A stretch of 64,000 nt of DNA from Nothophaeocryptopus gaeumannii (GCA_031771865.1 JASISA010000042.1:1233501-1297500), one strand, 5' to 3'. Positions 1 through 11,758 are shown, counted from the first letter of the stretch. The notes: generated by a model from the letters alone, not told the origin. Numbers and translations: made by a program.

Positions 1-451
1 TGAGCTTCATCCGAAGCCAAATTGTGCTTGAATTCTGTTGACTGCGCATGCCAAAATTCTTGACCGCCTGTGTGAAGCTAACCAAAGCCCAAGGCTGAGA
101 ATTGCGATAGCCTTGCAGGTACGTGCTTTTCCCTGCAGCCAGGAGCAACGTGCATGACAGCCTCAGCGACACATTTGGGTAGCACGCCGAGAGGCTGCAT
201 GTAGGCCGCATACTGAATTCATGCTGCTCACGCACCCTTCATTGACTTGGTGCGAGAGGAGGCCGCACGTTCGGATCCGAATATAGCGCCTGTCTCCAGA
301 TCCTCTCAGTGAACACACTAGAGAGCGTGAGACCAGTCGCTGCTCCAGCAGTCTCGGATCGCTGATGCTCTCGCGAAGGAGGCCGAAGGAGAAATTGTTG
401 TCATTCAAACTCATACCATCCTATTTTCATCGAATCGAGTGAAGCTCACAG
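1..451. other. Intergenic, no gene seen
   Basis: I see no supported coding region, RNA gene or repeat here. The stretch lies downstream of the minus-strand gene that ends at 452, so it should hold that gene's 3' untranslated region and possibly the end of a gene outside the window. Confidence 0.5.
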
Positions 452-1129
452 TCAAGTCAAATCAACAATAACCCTCCCGCCCGGCCCCAACATCCTCTTC
501 CTCTGCACCGTCTCCTCCTTCGCAACATGTCTCGAAATCACACACCCTTCCGCACCAATCTCCTTCTCACAGCACGACCACATGAACCCATCCTCATAGT
601 CCGGATCATCCACAAAGCTGTCCGGTTCTCCATGACATCTCCAATCATGGTCAGCCCAAAAATCTCCACTCTCGTCCACCTCTTTCTCTCCTTCATGATA
701 CACACAAGCACCCTTGCTATTGCCCAAGACACTGAACTCTTCTCCGCAGTTGATACATGTTTCGTATGCTTTTCGCTTTTGGCCGACTTGGGTTGGATTG
801 GTGGTGATTGGAGTCAGGAGATTATCCGCGATGAGACGGTTCGCGGCGGGTTGCTCGCTGGCGAGTTTGAGGAGTATTCGTTGGAGACGCGAAAGGGACG
901 CGCCTTTGATCGCGTCGGCTACGCTCGCTGGTCGAGCTTGAGCTGGGTCGACATTGCGGACTTCTTGGTAGTCTTCGTGGTCGGGCTCCGAAGATGACTG
1001 CTCGGACTCTGAAGACGACTGCTCCGACTCTGAAGATGACTGCTCCGACTCTTCGGACGCGTCAATGTCGTCTTCCTCTGGGTCTGGATCTGAGGAGTCG
1101 GAGTCTGCTAAATAGTCAGTATGTGACAT
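452..1129 (-). CDS. Conserved fungal Cys/His-rich acidic protein
   Basis: A 225-residue single-exon protein. The first 55 residues are Ser/Asp/Glu-rich and carry three tandem copies of a seven-residue SSSESEQ-type unit. The C-terminal 110 residues hold paired Cys and His: C-x2-C (CINC), a Cys...His pair (VYH), DWRCHG, SCC and a final Cys...His. This looks like a zinc-binding domain found in uncharacterised filamentous-fungal proteins; I recognise the pattern but no function. The acidic head and Cys/His tail would suit a nuclear adaptor, which is only inference. The start is the first ATG of an uninterrupted frame. The next gene on the same strand is proteasome beta-3, 444 bp upstream. Confidence 0.75.
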   Translation of the reverse strand: MSHTDYLADSDSSDPDPEEDDIDASEESEQSSSESEQSSSESEQSSSEPDHEDYQEVRNVDPAQARPASVADAIKGASLSRLQRILLKLASEQPAANRLIADNLLTPITTNPTQVGQKRKAYETCINCGEEFSVLGNSKGACVYHEGEKEVDESGDFWADHDWRCHGEPDSFVDDPDYEDGFMWSCCEKEIGAEGCVISRHVAKEETVQRKRMLGPGGRVIVDLT

Positions 1130-1573
1130 CGCGTGGGGAATCTTTCCTCTCGACTAACAGGCCATGGTGCCAGCTTGTTCGTGTCTGTTCAATGCGTCCT
1201 GCCGATATACAGTAGTTGTTTTGGAGTCGCGTACTAGGGCCCCTGTCGAGGATCAGTCGATGTGACGTGTTTAACTTCTCAACGTCGAAACGCCATGGGT
1301 GTACGGGCGCACGTGAGGGGCTGTAAGTGTCAGCGACAGAACCATGCGTGCTTGGAAGTGAAAGCAATGCTGTAGTGTTGCATTCATGATGCAGTCAGTC
1401 TCGTTTCACCAGAGCTACAGACCGCAGATGCGCCATAGAGCGTGCTCTCCCACGTCTTGCAAGAGCCGTTCTCGTGCGCCTCGAACGCCGTGCCTCTTAT
1501 GCAATGCTCTGTCGCTCTTTCTAATATACACTGTCCGACCAGCGTCGACCTTGACACCGCGCGTACATGTCTT
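1130..1573. other. Intergenic between two minus-strand genes
   Basis: No gene is supported. It should hold the promoter of the Cys/His-rich gene and the 3' end of the proteasome gene. Confidence 0.5.
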
Positions 1574-2305
1574 TTAATCTTGTCGTCCCTTCAACAGTCT
1601 CTTGGTGACCTTGTCCTTCTCGATGATATATACGTGAGCACCCCAACCCGAGAGCGCATCGCGGTCGACGGCGCTGAGCAGTGCTTGAGACATGGTCTCG
1701 AAGAGATCCTCTGGGGCGAGATCAGGCTCCCACAGGCCTTCGCATGTACCGAAGAGCTGGTCGGATGCGGTTCCGGATACGATGAAGTCCTTTGCGAAGT
1801 CGATGCAGCCGATTGAGTCGAAGCTAAGGTACCACATGTCAGCCTTTCGTGCTCGCCTGTGTCTGAGAGCAATGTCCTCTTACCCGCAGATAAATGGCTT
1901 TCCGGTCGTTTGGTTGATTCCTGCGACCACAGGGCTCACGAACCACGGCCCAAACCGTCTCTCGTACAGCGAGCTGCTGACCAGGTTCGCGAAGGTCTGG
2001 GGTGATATGTCGCGCTCTTCCCGCAACCGGTACATGTTGACCTTGTAGCGGAACAGTTCTGATACCGTTGAGACATCGCTCGCGAGGCCTGTTAGACCGA
2101 GATAGCAGGAGGAGCCATAGCTGAAGACTTTGGGGAAGTTGTTGGAGACTGTGAGCGCTTGGAGACCGAGACGAAGATCGCAGGCGATTGCAACGCAGTC
2201 CTTGCCGACCATGGCCACGCAAGCACCGCCATCTGAGTCATGTTAGACATTTTCTTCGAGTGCAACCCTTGCTGAACACATACTGATGGCGAACGGCGAG
2301 CTCAT
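1574..2305 (-). CDS. PUP3: 20S proteasome subunit beta type 3
   Basis: Three exons on the minus strand: 2284-2305, 1884-2232 and 1574-1823. The introns are 51 and 60 bp, with GTATGT and GTAAGA donors and CAG and TAG acceptors. Splicing gives 206 residues, the usual size of beta-3, beginning MSSPFAINGGACVAMVG and containing FICGFDSIGCIDF across the second junction. Beta-3 is one of the non-catalytic beta subunits, and the N-terminus here lacks the processed catalytic threonine, as expected. It assembles into the two inner rings of the 20S core particle in nucleus and cytosol. It is divergent from mL59, with 321 bp between the start codons. The 22-nt first exon is easily missed by gene callers. 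Confidence 0.95.
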
Positions 2306-2626
2306 GTTGGCGGTTTCTACTGAGTGGAGCTGTTTGGGGCCGCTACTTCGGTCGACAGTGTGGTGCGCGCAGATCCGTTCAGGAAGTGGTCCTTTTCGAG
2401 TCTTCGAGAGTAGATCTGTGTTCCGTTTGGGCGATGAAAAGGTGTATGCTGCGAGGCTCGATGGTGAGTGTTGGTGTTGTAGCTAGGCACGAGAGGTTGA
2501 CGCGGAGAGCTGCTGTTCCCTGACGCGTGGATGCCTGATAGATGGCCTGAGATTGGCAGAGACCTCCGAGTCGCCGGGAACTCCTCCAGTGTTCTCTCCT
2601 CTCTACATCACACGACCAATGTTAAA
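2306..2626. promoter_or_regulatory. Shared divergent promoter, PUP3 / mL59
   Basis: These 321 bp separate the start codons of two housekeeping genes on opposite strands, so both promoters and both 5' leaders must fit here. No TATA box or proteasome-type control element was recognised with confidence. Confidence 0.5.
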
Positions 2627-3253
2627 ATGGCCGTCGCAATGGAGTCGAATATACGACTAGCACAGCAACTACCACCTCGGCTGCTCAACTTCTTCAAAAG
2701 ATTCCCCCCACCAACATTGCGGATAGGCACAGCAGCGACCCCGACACAAGCAGTGAGCGAGAAGCCAGTAGAGACAATCCAAATCGCGGAGACGACATCC
2801 TCTTCCGATCCAAATGTCGGCGCATCAACGACGACCGTATCAACGGAACCTGATCTGGCGGCGGCACAGACAACTGCGCCTCTCGACGACCAATCGAAGA
2901 GATACCACAATCCTTTCCTTCCCTTTAGGAACCCCCGAACAGGGAACTGGCATGGACCGCACTACTCCCTGCGAAGGCAAGCAGATCTGTTCAAGCTTGC
3001 GAAAGAACACAATGTCCTCCCACTCATGCCCATAAGCCCGAAGCATCCGGAGGTGAAGGAGCAGAAGCGCATCGAGAATGGATTAAGAGTTCAGGGCACA
3101 GGAATTGGAAAGAGGGTGAAGGGTAAGGCATGGGAACGACAGCTGAGCGGTAAGCTTGAAACAAGAAGGAAAGCGATGGAGGGTATGCCAGAGATGATAA
3201 AGCAATGGAAGCTGAGAGGTCATGGACGTGGTTGGAAGAAGTGGCCGAAATAA
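2627..3253 (+). CDS. MRPL25: Mitochondrial large ribosomal subunit protein mL59
   Basis: A 208-residue single-exon protein. The N-terminus has LPPRLLNFFKRFPPPTLR, and the centre has RYHNPFLPFRNPRTGNWHGP followed by YSLRRQADLFKLAKEH, the signature of the fungal mitoribosomal mL59 (yeast MrpL25) family. The C-terminal third is strongly basic, fitting rRNA contact. The frame is open further upstream to 2531, but I chose the ATG at 2627 (context AAAATGG) because the mL59 similarity begins directly after it. It acts in the mitochondrial large ribosomal subunit. Confidence 0.85.
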   Translation: MAVAMESNIRLAQQLPPRLLNFFKRFPPPTLRIGTAATPTQAVSEKPVETIQIAETTSSSDPNVGASTTTVSTEPDLAAAQTTAPLDDQSKRYHNPFLPFRNPRTGNWHGPHYSLRRQADLFKLAKEHNVLPLMPISPKHPEVKEQKRIENGLRVQGTGIGKRVKGKAWERQLSGKLETRRKAMEGMPEMIKQWKLRGHGRGWKKWPK

Positions 3254-3826
3254 AGTTGTCAATATCTTGGAGTCTAACATGAAGGAAATCATGCCTTTAA
3301 GATGAAATTCCTGCTGAGAGCATCGAGTTCTCCAAAGGATCGGCAGCGCCGAGTGTGAAGACCACACCATACCACACGCATCTGAGGCTTCGACTGCGCG
3401 CCAACAACTTCCAGTGATAAGCAAGGCAAAGAAGGTTCCGCCAGCCTGAAGACTACACGTGAGCAACGCGATGACTGTGATCCCTAGCCTCTGGTATGGG
3501 TCCGTGTACAGTAGCGCAGTGCCATGCATTTTGCAGCGTGTGCAGACATGAGTTCAGGCACTTGGCATGACGACCAGATTCTAATTTGTTCCAATATAGG
3601 CAGTTGCTCTCGACTATTCTATGTAAAATGATATGAGCAGCTTCCCAAACCCGGAGGTGCCTGCCTCCCTGGCTGGTCTTGGCAGAATGTGACAGTATTG
3701 CTCGGGAAGGTGCTACTCTGAACGCGTCGAAGCCCCGAATTCTTGGACCTTGACCCTCGTTTCATCCATTTCAGCCCCCTCATCGATATCCAATCTCACG
3801 AGGGCGCAGAAACGGTCATCACCACG
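3254..3826. other. Intergenic, mL59 3' end and MSH4 promoter
   Basis: No gene is supported. An open minus-strand frame at 3083-3529 partly overlaps mL59 antisense and has no recognisable content. Confidence 0.5.
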
Positions 3827-6733
3827 ATGGCTCCTCCGAGAAGTAGGGCGTCCTCGTCCCACTACGCGCGCACAGCTTCGATCTCCAACAACCTGATGAA
3901 TACGAATACAAACTCCAACCGCCAGAGTGGTACCTACAACACGACGTTCAACAATCGCCAAAGTGGCACGAACAACACCACCTCGTTCCCTTATGAGACC
4001 ACATACCAACATGATACCACCACGACAGAGTCACGTCCGCCTACCCGCGCCCAGAGCACTGGCCGACCAGGTACCGCTCGCCCAACGACAGGCTATTCCA
4101 CCCTAGCTGGCATCGAGAATCAAGAGATCATCTGTGCTATCAGTGAGTCTCGTGGCATCTCTCCCACAGTCGGCCTCTCTTTCGTCAATCTTGACACTGG
4201 CGAAGCGGTCCTCAGCCAGTTCAATGACAGCCAAACCTACGTCAAGACGATTCACAAGCTCATGGTGTTTGGACCAAGCAACATCCTTGCCATCGGTACA
4301 TCCGCCAACCCAAAGTCGAAGCTGTTCTCAATCATGGAAGAACATATTGATGACATCGGCTGCAACATCACGCTGCTGGACCGCCGCTACTGGGCCGAGT
4401 CCACCGGTCTCGAATACATCACTCAGCTCGGCTTTCGGGAGGATGTCGAATCCATCAAGACGGCAGTCACGGGCAACTACTACGCCGTATGCTGCTTCGC
4501 CGCTGCACTGAAGTACGCCGAGCTTGCGATGGTCAAGACCTTCCCGTTCAATTCGCTTCGCATTAAGTACGAGCCGTCGGAAGGCTCCATGATGATTGAT
4601 CTTGCCACCATCAAGTCTCTGGAGTTGGTACACAACCTTCAGAACCCAGCCTCCAAGGACAGCCTGTTCGGTCTGCTCAACCAAACGATGACGCACATGG
4701 GTGCTAGGCTACTACGTAGCAACATATTGCAACCAGTCACCAACCCAGAGACTCTTCAGAAACGATATGATGCTGTCGAAGAGCTCAGCACAAAGGAAGA
4801 GATGTTCTTCTCCACTCGTACTGCACTGAAGTCGTTCTTAGACACCGACAAGATACTCACACAGCTCATCATAGAGCCAACACAACCCAATTTGGCGGAC
4901 ACGGAGCAATCAATCAACAACGTCATCATGCTGAAGTCGTTCATACAACGTGTGAAACAAATCTTTGAAGCTCTTGCCGGCTCTCGAAGTGAGATGTTAC
5001 GAGAGATCCAGCGCATCTGCTGTCCTGAGAATGTGGAGACTGTGCAAGTACTGATCGACAATAGCATCAACGAAGACACCACGTACGCCAAACAGCCACT
5101 CGACCTGCGCAACCAGAGAACCTATGCCGTCAAATCTGGAGTCAACGGCTTGCTCGACGTGGCGCGACAGACATACAAAGAGTCCATGAACGATGCTCTG
5201 CAGCACATATCAGACATGTGCGAAGAGCACAGCCTGCCTTTCCAGACCAAGTTCGAGACTAGTCGACAATTCCTCCTTCGTCTGCGTGCGTACGAGCTAG
5301 AGCAACGGAATTTGCCTGCAGTCTTCATCAACGTCTACCGAAAGAAAAACATGATCGAATGCCAGACTCTGGATCTGATCAAGCGCAACCAGAAGATCTG
5401 CGACGCGCACATGGAGGTCCTCCTGATGAGTGACAGATCGATCAAAGAGCTCATCCTCAACATCCGCGAGCACATGGCTGGACTTTTCAAGATCTGCGAG
5501 TGCGTTGCGATGCTCGACATGCTGGCTTCTTTTGCGCAGGTGATCACCACTCAAGACTACAGTCGCCCGGTCATGAGCGAGACGCTTGCCATCCGCGCTG
5601 GACGTCATCCCATCAAAGAGAAGATTCAGAACACGAAGTACATCCCTAACGATGTCTACGCGACGCAGCAAACTCGCTTCCAAATCATTACTGGTTGCAA
5701 CATGAGTGGCAAGAGCACGTACATTCGGTCTGTAGCTCTCATGTCCATCATGGCTCAGATTGGGAGCTTTGTGCCAGCACAATACGCTGCATTCCCGATC
5801 ATCCGCCAGCTCTTCGCTCGAGTGTCCTTGGACGACAACATTGAATCTAACGTCTCAACCTTCGCAGCTGAGATGCGTGAAGCAGCTTTCATTCTCCGCA
5901 ACGTTGATCGTTCGAGCATGGTCATCGTCGACGAGCTCGGTCGTGGTACCAGCACACGTGACGGTCTCTCCATCGCCACTGCCATAGCCGAAGCCCTTGT
6001 ACAGTCTCGGGCGCTTGTGTGGTTTGCTACCCACTTCCGCGATCTGGCGAACATCCTCGCAGAGCGGAACGGCGTGGTCAATCTCCACTTAGCAGTGGAC
6101 ATGTCCGGGGACAACCGCATGGAGATGCTCTACCGCGTCGCTTCCGGGACTGTCCAAGAAACGCATTACGGCATCAAGGTCGCCAAGCTCCTGCCCTTCC
6201 CACCAGACGTGCTCGAACATGCAGAGCATGTAAGCTTGACGCTAGAGCAGCAGACGCAGAAGCGCAAGCAGAACTCTGTGAAGATCGTGACTGCTCGAGT
6301 GAGGAAGTTGATGCTGAACCTTAAAGAGCATCTGATCCAAGCAAGAGATGGTAACATGGATGACAAAAACATGATGCAGTGGTTGAAGGACCTTCAGAAA
6401 GAGTTTGTGGTCAGGATGGAGGCTTTGGAGGAAGAGGCTGAAAAGGTGAGAAGAGGTGTTGTTGACGACGACGAAGAGGGTGATGAGGATCAGAGCATGC
6501 TCGAAAGAGGTGAGTGTGGTGAGGATGGCGGAAGTGTTCAGGGAGGTGTGAATGGCTTTCAGAGTCCGGTGACTGCTCAGCTAGGGGTTCACAACGCCGC
6601 ACAGGTTGCTCGAATCGTCATCGACAAGAGACACGGTGGCGCGGAGGAACTGGGCGCTACGATGGGAGCAGAGACCGAAACTGGTCGCAGCCAGGTGGGA
6701 AGTTCATCTCGTCACTTCACGACAACTTCATGA
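3827..6733 (+). CDS. MSH4: MutS homolog 4, meiotic recombination
   Basis: A 968-residue single-exon protein. Msh4 pairs with Msh5 as a clamp on meiotic Holliday-junction intermediates and promotes crossovers; it does not repair mismatches. Residues 1-100 are a low-complexity Asn/Thr/Ser tail, and the mismatch-recognition domain of repair MutS proteins is absent, as usual for this subfamily. The MutS core follows, then the ATPase with Walker A GCNMSGKST (about 623-631), Walker B VIVDELGRG (about 699) and ATHF. The second Walker A residue is Cys, where most MutS proteins have Pro. After the ATPase comes an acidic stretch with VVDDDEEGDEDQ and an unconserved C-terminal tail. The frame is open from 3743, but ATG 3827 starts MAPPRSRAS and is the better start. 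Confidence 0.93.
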   Translation: MAPPRSRASSSHYARTASISNNLMNTNTNSNRQSGTYNTTFNNRQSGTNNTTSFPYETTYQHDTTTTESRPPTRAQSTGRPGTARPTTGYSTLAGIENQEIICAISESRGISPTVGLSFVNLDTGEAVLSQFNDSQTYVKTIHKLMVFGPSNILAIGTSANPKSKLFSIMEEHIDDIGCNITLLDRRYWAESTGLEYITQLGFREDVESIKTAVTGNYYAVCCFAAALKYAELAMVKTFPFNSLRIKYEPSEGSMMIDLATIKSLELVHNLQNPASKDSLFGLLNQTMTHMGARLLRSNILQPVTNPETLQKRYDAVEELSTKEEMFFSTRTALKSFLDTDKILTQLIIEPTQPNLADTEQSINNVIMLKSFIQRVKQIFEALAGSRSEMLREIQRICCPENVETVQVLIDNSINEDTTYAKQPLDLRNQRTYAVKSGVNGLLDVARQTYKESMNDALQHISDMCEEHSLPFQTKFETSRQFLLRLRAYELEQRNLPAVFINVYRKKNMIECQTLDLIKRNQKICDAHMEVLLMSDRSIKELILNIREHMAGLFKICECVAMLDMLASFAQVITTQDYSRPVMSETLAIRAGRHPIKEKIQNTKYIPNDVYATQQTRFQIITGCNMSGKSTYIRSVALMSIMAQIGSFVPAQYAAFPIIRQLFARVSLDDNIESNVSTFAAEMREAAFILRNVDRSSMVIVDELGRGTSTRDGLSIATAIAEALVQSRALVWFATHFRDLANILAERNGVVNLHLAVDMSGDNRMEMLYRVASGTVQETHYGIKVAKLLPFPPDVLEHAEHVSLTLEQQTQKRKQNSVKIVTARVRKLMLNLKEHLIQARDGNMDDKNMMQWLKDLQKEFVVRMEALEEEAEKVRRGVVDDDEEGDEDQSMLERGECGEDGGSVQGGVNGFQSPVTAQLGVHNAAQVARIVIDKRHGGAEELGATMGAETETGRSQVGSSSRHFTTTS

Positions 6734-7728
6734 GTGCCCCCCCACTCGTTAGCGATGACGAGGAGAATTTGCAAAATGTAATGGAAGGTGATTTCAAAAG
6801 ACTGACCGGAGTGATATTGCAAGCGAACAGTGTATGCATTCAGATATCGCTAAAAATATTTGATGATGGCAGTGTCGTAAGGCAGACTATCAATCACCTG
6901 AGCACGAAGGGTGCTTGTCATAGCCGTCGTCAGCGGCAGGCTTGCAAGTCGCAACTATGCCGGGTGCCTGCAGGAACAAGCGCATTCGTACAGCAGGCAA
7001 TCTCCAGCTAATGAGCTTGTGTTCCGGCGTCGTATGAAGACACGTAGTCATCAACTAGGTAACGAGTAGTGTTCTGGTAAGCACATGTGAGCTGTTTGCG
7101 AGGCAGTATAGCCACCGTGTGACCACAAGTAACCTGGAAGTACTCAGAGGCAAAGGCGAGGTTGGAGTAAAGTGTCACGATCGCGGTTCCCGTCTCCAGG
7201 CGCCACGGCGGCAAGGACCGTAAAGTATATTTTCTAAGAGGCGCCCCAGACGCCATACCGTTTTCGAACGGGTCGAAAGAACGATCCACATGCAATCACG
7301 GCAAGAAGGTGCTGTGGGTCGCAGTCGCGTGCGGAACTGATGAAGGGTGCACTTCTCGCACCTGCATATTCACTTCATCCTCACTTTCACAATCACATGT
7401 TGGAGGAACATATCTCTTTTGGGTGAGGCTGGCACGAGACCTCACGTTTCACGCGGACACGACGCCGCCAACCGACGGACGCTAGCCGCGCTCCTTCCCC
7501 GATTCTGCCTGCAACCTGCAGGGACCATAGGGACCTGGTCGTTCATACGCAGTGACTTGAACTCACATACTCTCGACCGCCGCGCACCCCATCCACCACC
7601 GCCATCGCCGCCGAATCCCCGCGTACACATCTACAGAGTATACAATTTCCGCCACGCACCCTCTCCGCATTGCGCGACGACCGTCTGGGGCTCCAGAGCT
7701 CCAGCAGCCCACCGGCTGATCAATCACC
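6734..7728. other. Intergenic, 3' of MSH4 and 5' of ArfGAP gene
   Basis: About 1 kb without a supported gene. A minus-strand frame of 95 codons (7008-7295) is open but has no recognised motif. The last 350 bp before 7729 are C-rich and probably form the ArfGAP promoter and leader. Confidence 0.45.
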
Positions 7729-10700
7729 ATGGGGAACATCTCCAGCAGACCGGACGAGGGGGGAAACATATGCTTGAGCGACCAGGCGCGATGTTGGTCG
7801 CATATACATCGTCCACTCATTGCTGGGCTAATCACCGCGCAGTTTCGATCACAAGCCTTCATGTCACCAACGCTCGCGGCCAGACATTGCTACGAGTAGC
7901 TCCTAATGCATACCCTGCATCCAGATACAATGCGCAAAGGGACAGCGGAGACGATACCCCTATCGACTATGTGCAGGTGTGATAAAGAGTTGTGGAGCAA
8001 TAAGAGGGCACAACTGATCTTTGCGACAGGATCCAGACAGCATCGCGAATAATCTGCCACCATCCTTCCTGATTCGCTTATCGAACAACGACGACTTGAA
8101 TTTCCACTTCACTTTCGTGCTTCGCCAGCAGACTCTACCCAATGCATCAGCCGCGAACGGAGCCGCGACGACCTCAAGCCCGCCCGATACTCAAATATCA
8201 GGCTTGACATATGTCTTTGCGTCCAGTCCGAAGGACGTCGAACATCTGATCGTGCGGGAGTTCCACTCAGATCCAAATATACACAAGAATCCCAATGTCC
8301 AGTTCATTGGAGACTATGCGACGGCTGGGAACGCGAGCGTGCAATATAACTGGACTTGGAAATGGCGGCCGCCGAAACAGTCAGAAGACAGAGGAGGCGG
8401 ATGGCGAAATACATGCAATTTCGTGGAATACAATCAGAGATCGCACAAGTTGGAGACGCTTGCGAGCTTCAGCTTTTGGGTGCAAAACAACCAACGACTC
8501 TTGAGCGCAGTACCGAAATCGCCAAGACTTGATATCAACCCGATGCCAACGAGGCTTAGAGTGCCGTCCACACAGTCCATTGAGTCAAGAGTCAGCAATG
8601 TGAGCGATTCCGAGGGAGAAGGAAGCTACAAAGACTACAAGGAGCCACAGTCGCCTATCTTCGAGCCTATACCTGAGAACGGGCTGGGGTTGGTTCCTAC
8701 GATGACGGCACAATCAGCGACTGGCACTGTGAAAGTGGATTTGGCATCATGCAAGCTTGGTGAAGATCCCGTACTCAATGAGGACGGACCCCTCTTCCGG
8801 GCGACTATGCGGTCATTGGAGCAAAAGACTGGCAACATGAGGATTCGTATGAAGAAAGTCTTGAAGACTGCCGAAGCCGCGGAGCAAGCGCAACAAGCGT
8901 GCAACCAGGCAGTGTCTGACTTCCAACAAGCATTGAAGGAAGCCGCAACATCTAATGCCAACGCTGTTCAGCCGGCTCTTGACCACTACTTCGAAAAGAT
9001 CGCAAAAGAGATTCTACAATACGAGAAGCAGAACACCGTCAATCTGCAAAAGCTCATCATTGAGCCTGTCAGCAAGCTTTACAATTTCGAAATCAAGCAG
9101 GCAGAGAATAAGAAACGCGAATTCGATGAGGAGAGCAAAGATTATTATGCTTATGTCGGCAAGTACCTTGGAAAGCGCACAGAGTCGCTCAAAGAAGGCA
9201 AGGTGAAGCAAAGCGACGAGAAATACCAGGCCAAGCGCAGGACTTTCGAGCTCAAACGCTTTGACTACTCCAGCTTCATGCATGATCTGCATGGCGGCCG
9301 CAAGGACCAGGAAGTCTTATCTCAATTGACTAAATACGCCGACGCTCAAGCCAAGAGCTACCTGAAGACGGCAAAGACAGTCGAAGAGATGGTGCCGCAG
9401 CTCGACGCCTTGGTCGCGGAGGTCAAGGTTGCTGATCAGGATTTCCAGCTACAGAGGAGAGAACGTGAGGAGAAGAGACGCATGCTAGAGACTAGCAGCA
9501 AGCTTGTCAGCGAGGATGGTAACGTCGTTCCTCCTGGCGGACTCTCTCACTCATCCTCTGTACGTGACTCTGTTAGGCCGGGAGAAGGACAGTCGACACG
9601 GCAGGTGAGCGTCAGCGGCACCTCGCTTTCGCAGTCGCCGCCCAGCGTGGCCACACTCGCTGTACAGGCTCCCTCGAACGGCTTGCTTATCACGCCGAAT
9701 AGCACAAGCGCGCCCTTATCCTCAAGCCCGAACGACAAGTTTAAGGGCATTCGCGACCTCCAGGATAACAGTGCTGCAACTCTGAACGGTGGTACACATC
9801 GCAAAGAAGGCCTACTATGGGCATTGAGCAGACCAGGCAGCCATGTTGACCCGAAGGGTATCACCAAGCCTGGCTGGCATAAATTCTGGATCGTGCTTGA
9901 CCAAGGAAAGCTCTCGGAATATGTCAACTGGAAGGAGAAGCTTGACTTGCATATGGATCCAATCGACCTGCGAATGGCCTCAGTACGAGAAGCCAGAAAC
10001 TCCGAACGTCGGTTTTGCTTCGAAGTCATCACCCCACAGTTTACACGAGTGTACCAAGCACCGTCTGAAGACGACATGCGATTCTGGATTGCCGTCATCA
10101 ACAACGCTCTACAAAGTGCGTTCGAGAATAAGAGTCAGCAGCTACCCAGCTCGCCCTCACTTGCGCAAAGCTCTCATAGGAAGGATATTGCTGCAGTCTT
10201 GACAGGCAAAAGCTCATCTTTCCACGGCCACCGACAGTCTTCAAATCCTAACAGGAACGCAGCTGCCTCGGCGGTCAGCAGACATTCTACTACCGGGGAC
10301 AAGCCGGCGTACAAGAGGGCGGAGAGCGAACCTGAGCCTTCGGCACTCCTTCAGCGAATACGGAACGGTGACGAAGGCAACAAAGTGTGTGCTGATTGTG
10401 GGTCCGACGCAAAAGTTGATTGGTGCTCCATCAATCTTGGCGTGCTTCTCTGCATCGAATGCAGCGGCATACATCGCTCTCTAGGGACTCACATCTCCAA
10501 AGTGCGATCACTCACACTGGATACTCAGGTTTTCACGCAGGACATCATTGAAGTGCTGCTGCTCATTGGCAACCGTGTGAGCAATATGATATGGGAAGCG
10601 AAGCTTGACCGCTTTTTGAAGCCATCGCCGCATTCTACTAGAGAGCAGAGACTGCACTTCATCACGGCCAAGTACAGCGACAGGACATATGTGCAACTTC

Positions 10701-11260
10701 CTGCTGGAGCTCTAACACCCGACGATCATCTTCTGACTAGCATCAAGAAGAATGATATTCAGAACGTGTTACATGCCCTGGCTTTGAAGGCTAACCCTAA
10801 TGCACGTGATAGAGTCAGGTCTACTCACGCTGTATACTTGGCTCTTGCTGCTGCAGATCCTGGCGCGCCAGGTGGCGGTCACCAAAACTCCCTCTCAGGC
10901 TCGAGCATCAAGATCTCTCCGGGTACATCGACAACAGCCCCGCCGCGGCCTTCGTCTCCCTTACCTCGAAAATCGTTCCCTGTTGCGGAGATTCTCATGC
11001 AGAACGGCGCAGACATTCCGACTGAACCATCGCCGTTTCCCATCTCCGACGCCGGAAAGATGTATCTTGCTCTCAAGAACGACCTGCGTATGGGGAAAAC
11101 AGCTCTATCAAACGGAAGAGACGCGAATGGTGATAATCTCTCTCCTTTGCCAGAGTCCAAAGAGAAGCTTCTCCATCGCAACAGCGGCGGTGGACGACCC
11201 AAGAGCCGAACCAGCCTTGGCACAGCGACAGAAGCATTAGAAGGCTTTGTGAAAAAGTAG
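7729..11260 (+). CDS. BAR-PH-ArfGAP domain protein
   Basis: Three exons: 7729-7792, 7843-7976 and 8030-11260, with introns of 50 and 53 bp; the first donor is the unusual GTTGGT. The product has 1142 residues and starts MGNISSRPDEGG. Domain order: N-terminal region, BAR-like coiled-coil region (about 296-550), PH domain (about 657-770, KPGWHKFWIVLD) and ArfGAP zinc finger (about 836-960; C853, C856, C874, C877, then GIHRSLGTHISKVRSLTLD). The middle Cys spacing is 17 residues, whereas the classical ArfGAP pattern has 16; I believe this is normal for the fungal Cnt5/Csx2 group. The predicted role is stimulating GTP hydrolysis by Arf on curved membranes and linking trafficking to polarity. The stop TAG at 11258 is followed in frame by 165 sense codons, described separately. 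Confidence 0.92.
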
Positions 11261-11758
11261 AATTTCGATCCGAGAGCATCGTCACCGTCAAAACATCACT
11301 ACAACAATGCTATCACCTCGAAACGTGACGATAGTGGGCTGATGGTCATTTCTCCCAATAGCGATATCACCCACCCGTCATCATCTCGACGTTCCAGAAC
11401 AGTTTGCGAGCGATCGAAGAGCCACGAGCGGAAGCAAAGTCCTACGAAGCTGGCTATGAAGGCACGAGCAAAAAGTTTGAAGAATATCTGGCAGGGCTTT
11501 GATGGGGCTTATGAGATTCTCGCGGGCGAGAATGGGTTGATAAGACACCCCGTGGAGAGTACAGGTCGCGGTGGAAGCTTCGGTGTTATGCAGCCTGTCA
11601 TGATGGGGATTCGAGAGAGGATCTCGAGTTTGAGGAAGAGGGATAGAGCTAATACTGCTCCGGGAAGACTTGAGGGTGAACGTGGGGAGAATCGTACGCC
11701 GACTCCGAAAGGGAAGAGAATTGTGTGGCCGGCCTATCGGACGGGTTCTTGTGGATGA
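11261..11758 (+). other. Open frame continuing past the ArfGAP stop
   Basis: Directly after the ArfGAP TAG the same frame stays open for 165 codons to a stop at 11756-11758. The predicted peptide is Ser/Lys/Arg-rich and includes SLKNIWQGFDGAYEIL and a second basic segment, RERISSLRKRDR, so it does not look like random translated 3' UTR. It could be a C-terminal extension lost by a nonsense change, a readthrough product, or a separate gene starting at ATG 11342 (138 residues). I found no intron that removes the TAG. No family was recognised. Confidence 0.35.

Noticed and set aside
7008..7295. 95-codon minus-strand frame downstream of MSH4
   Set aside because: No recognised content, no supporting neighbour, and a chance frame of this length is unremarkable in this GC range.
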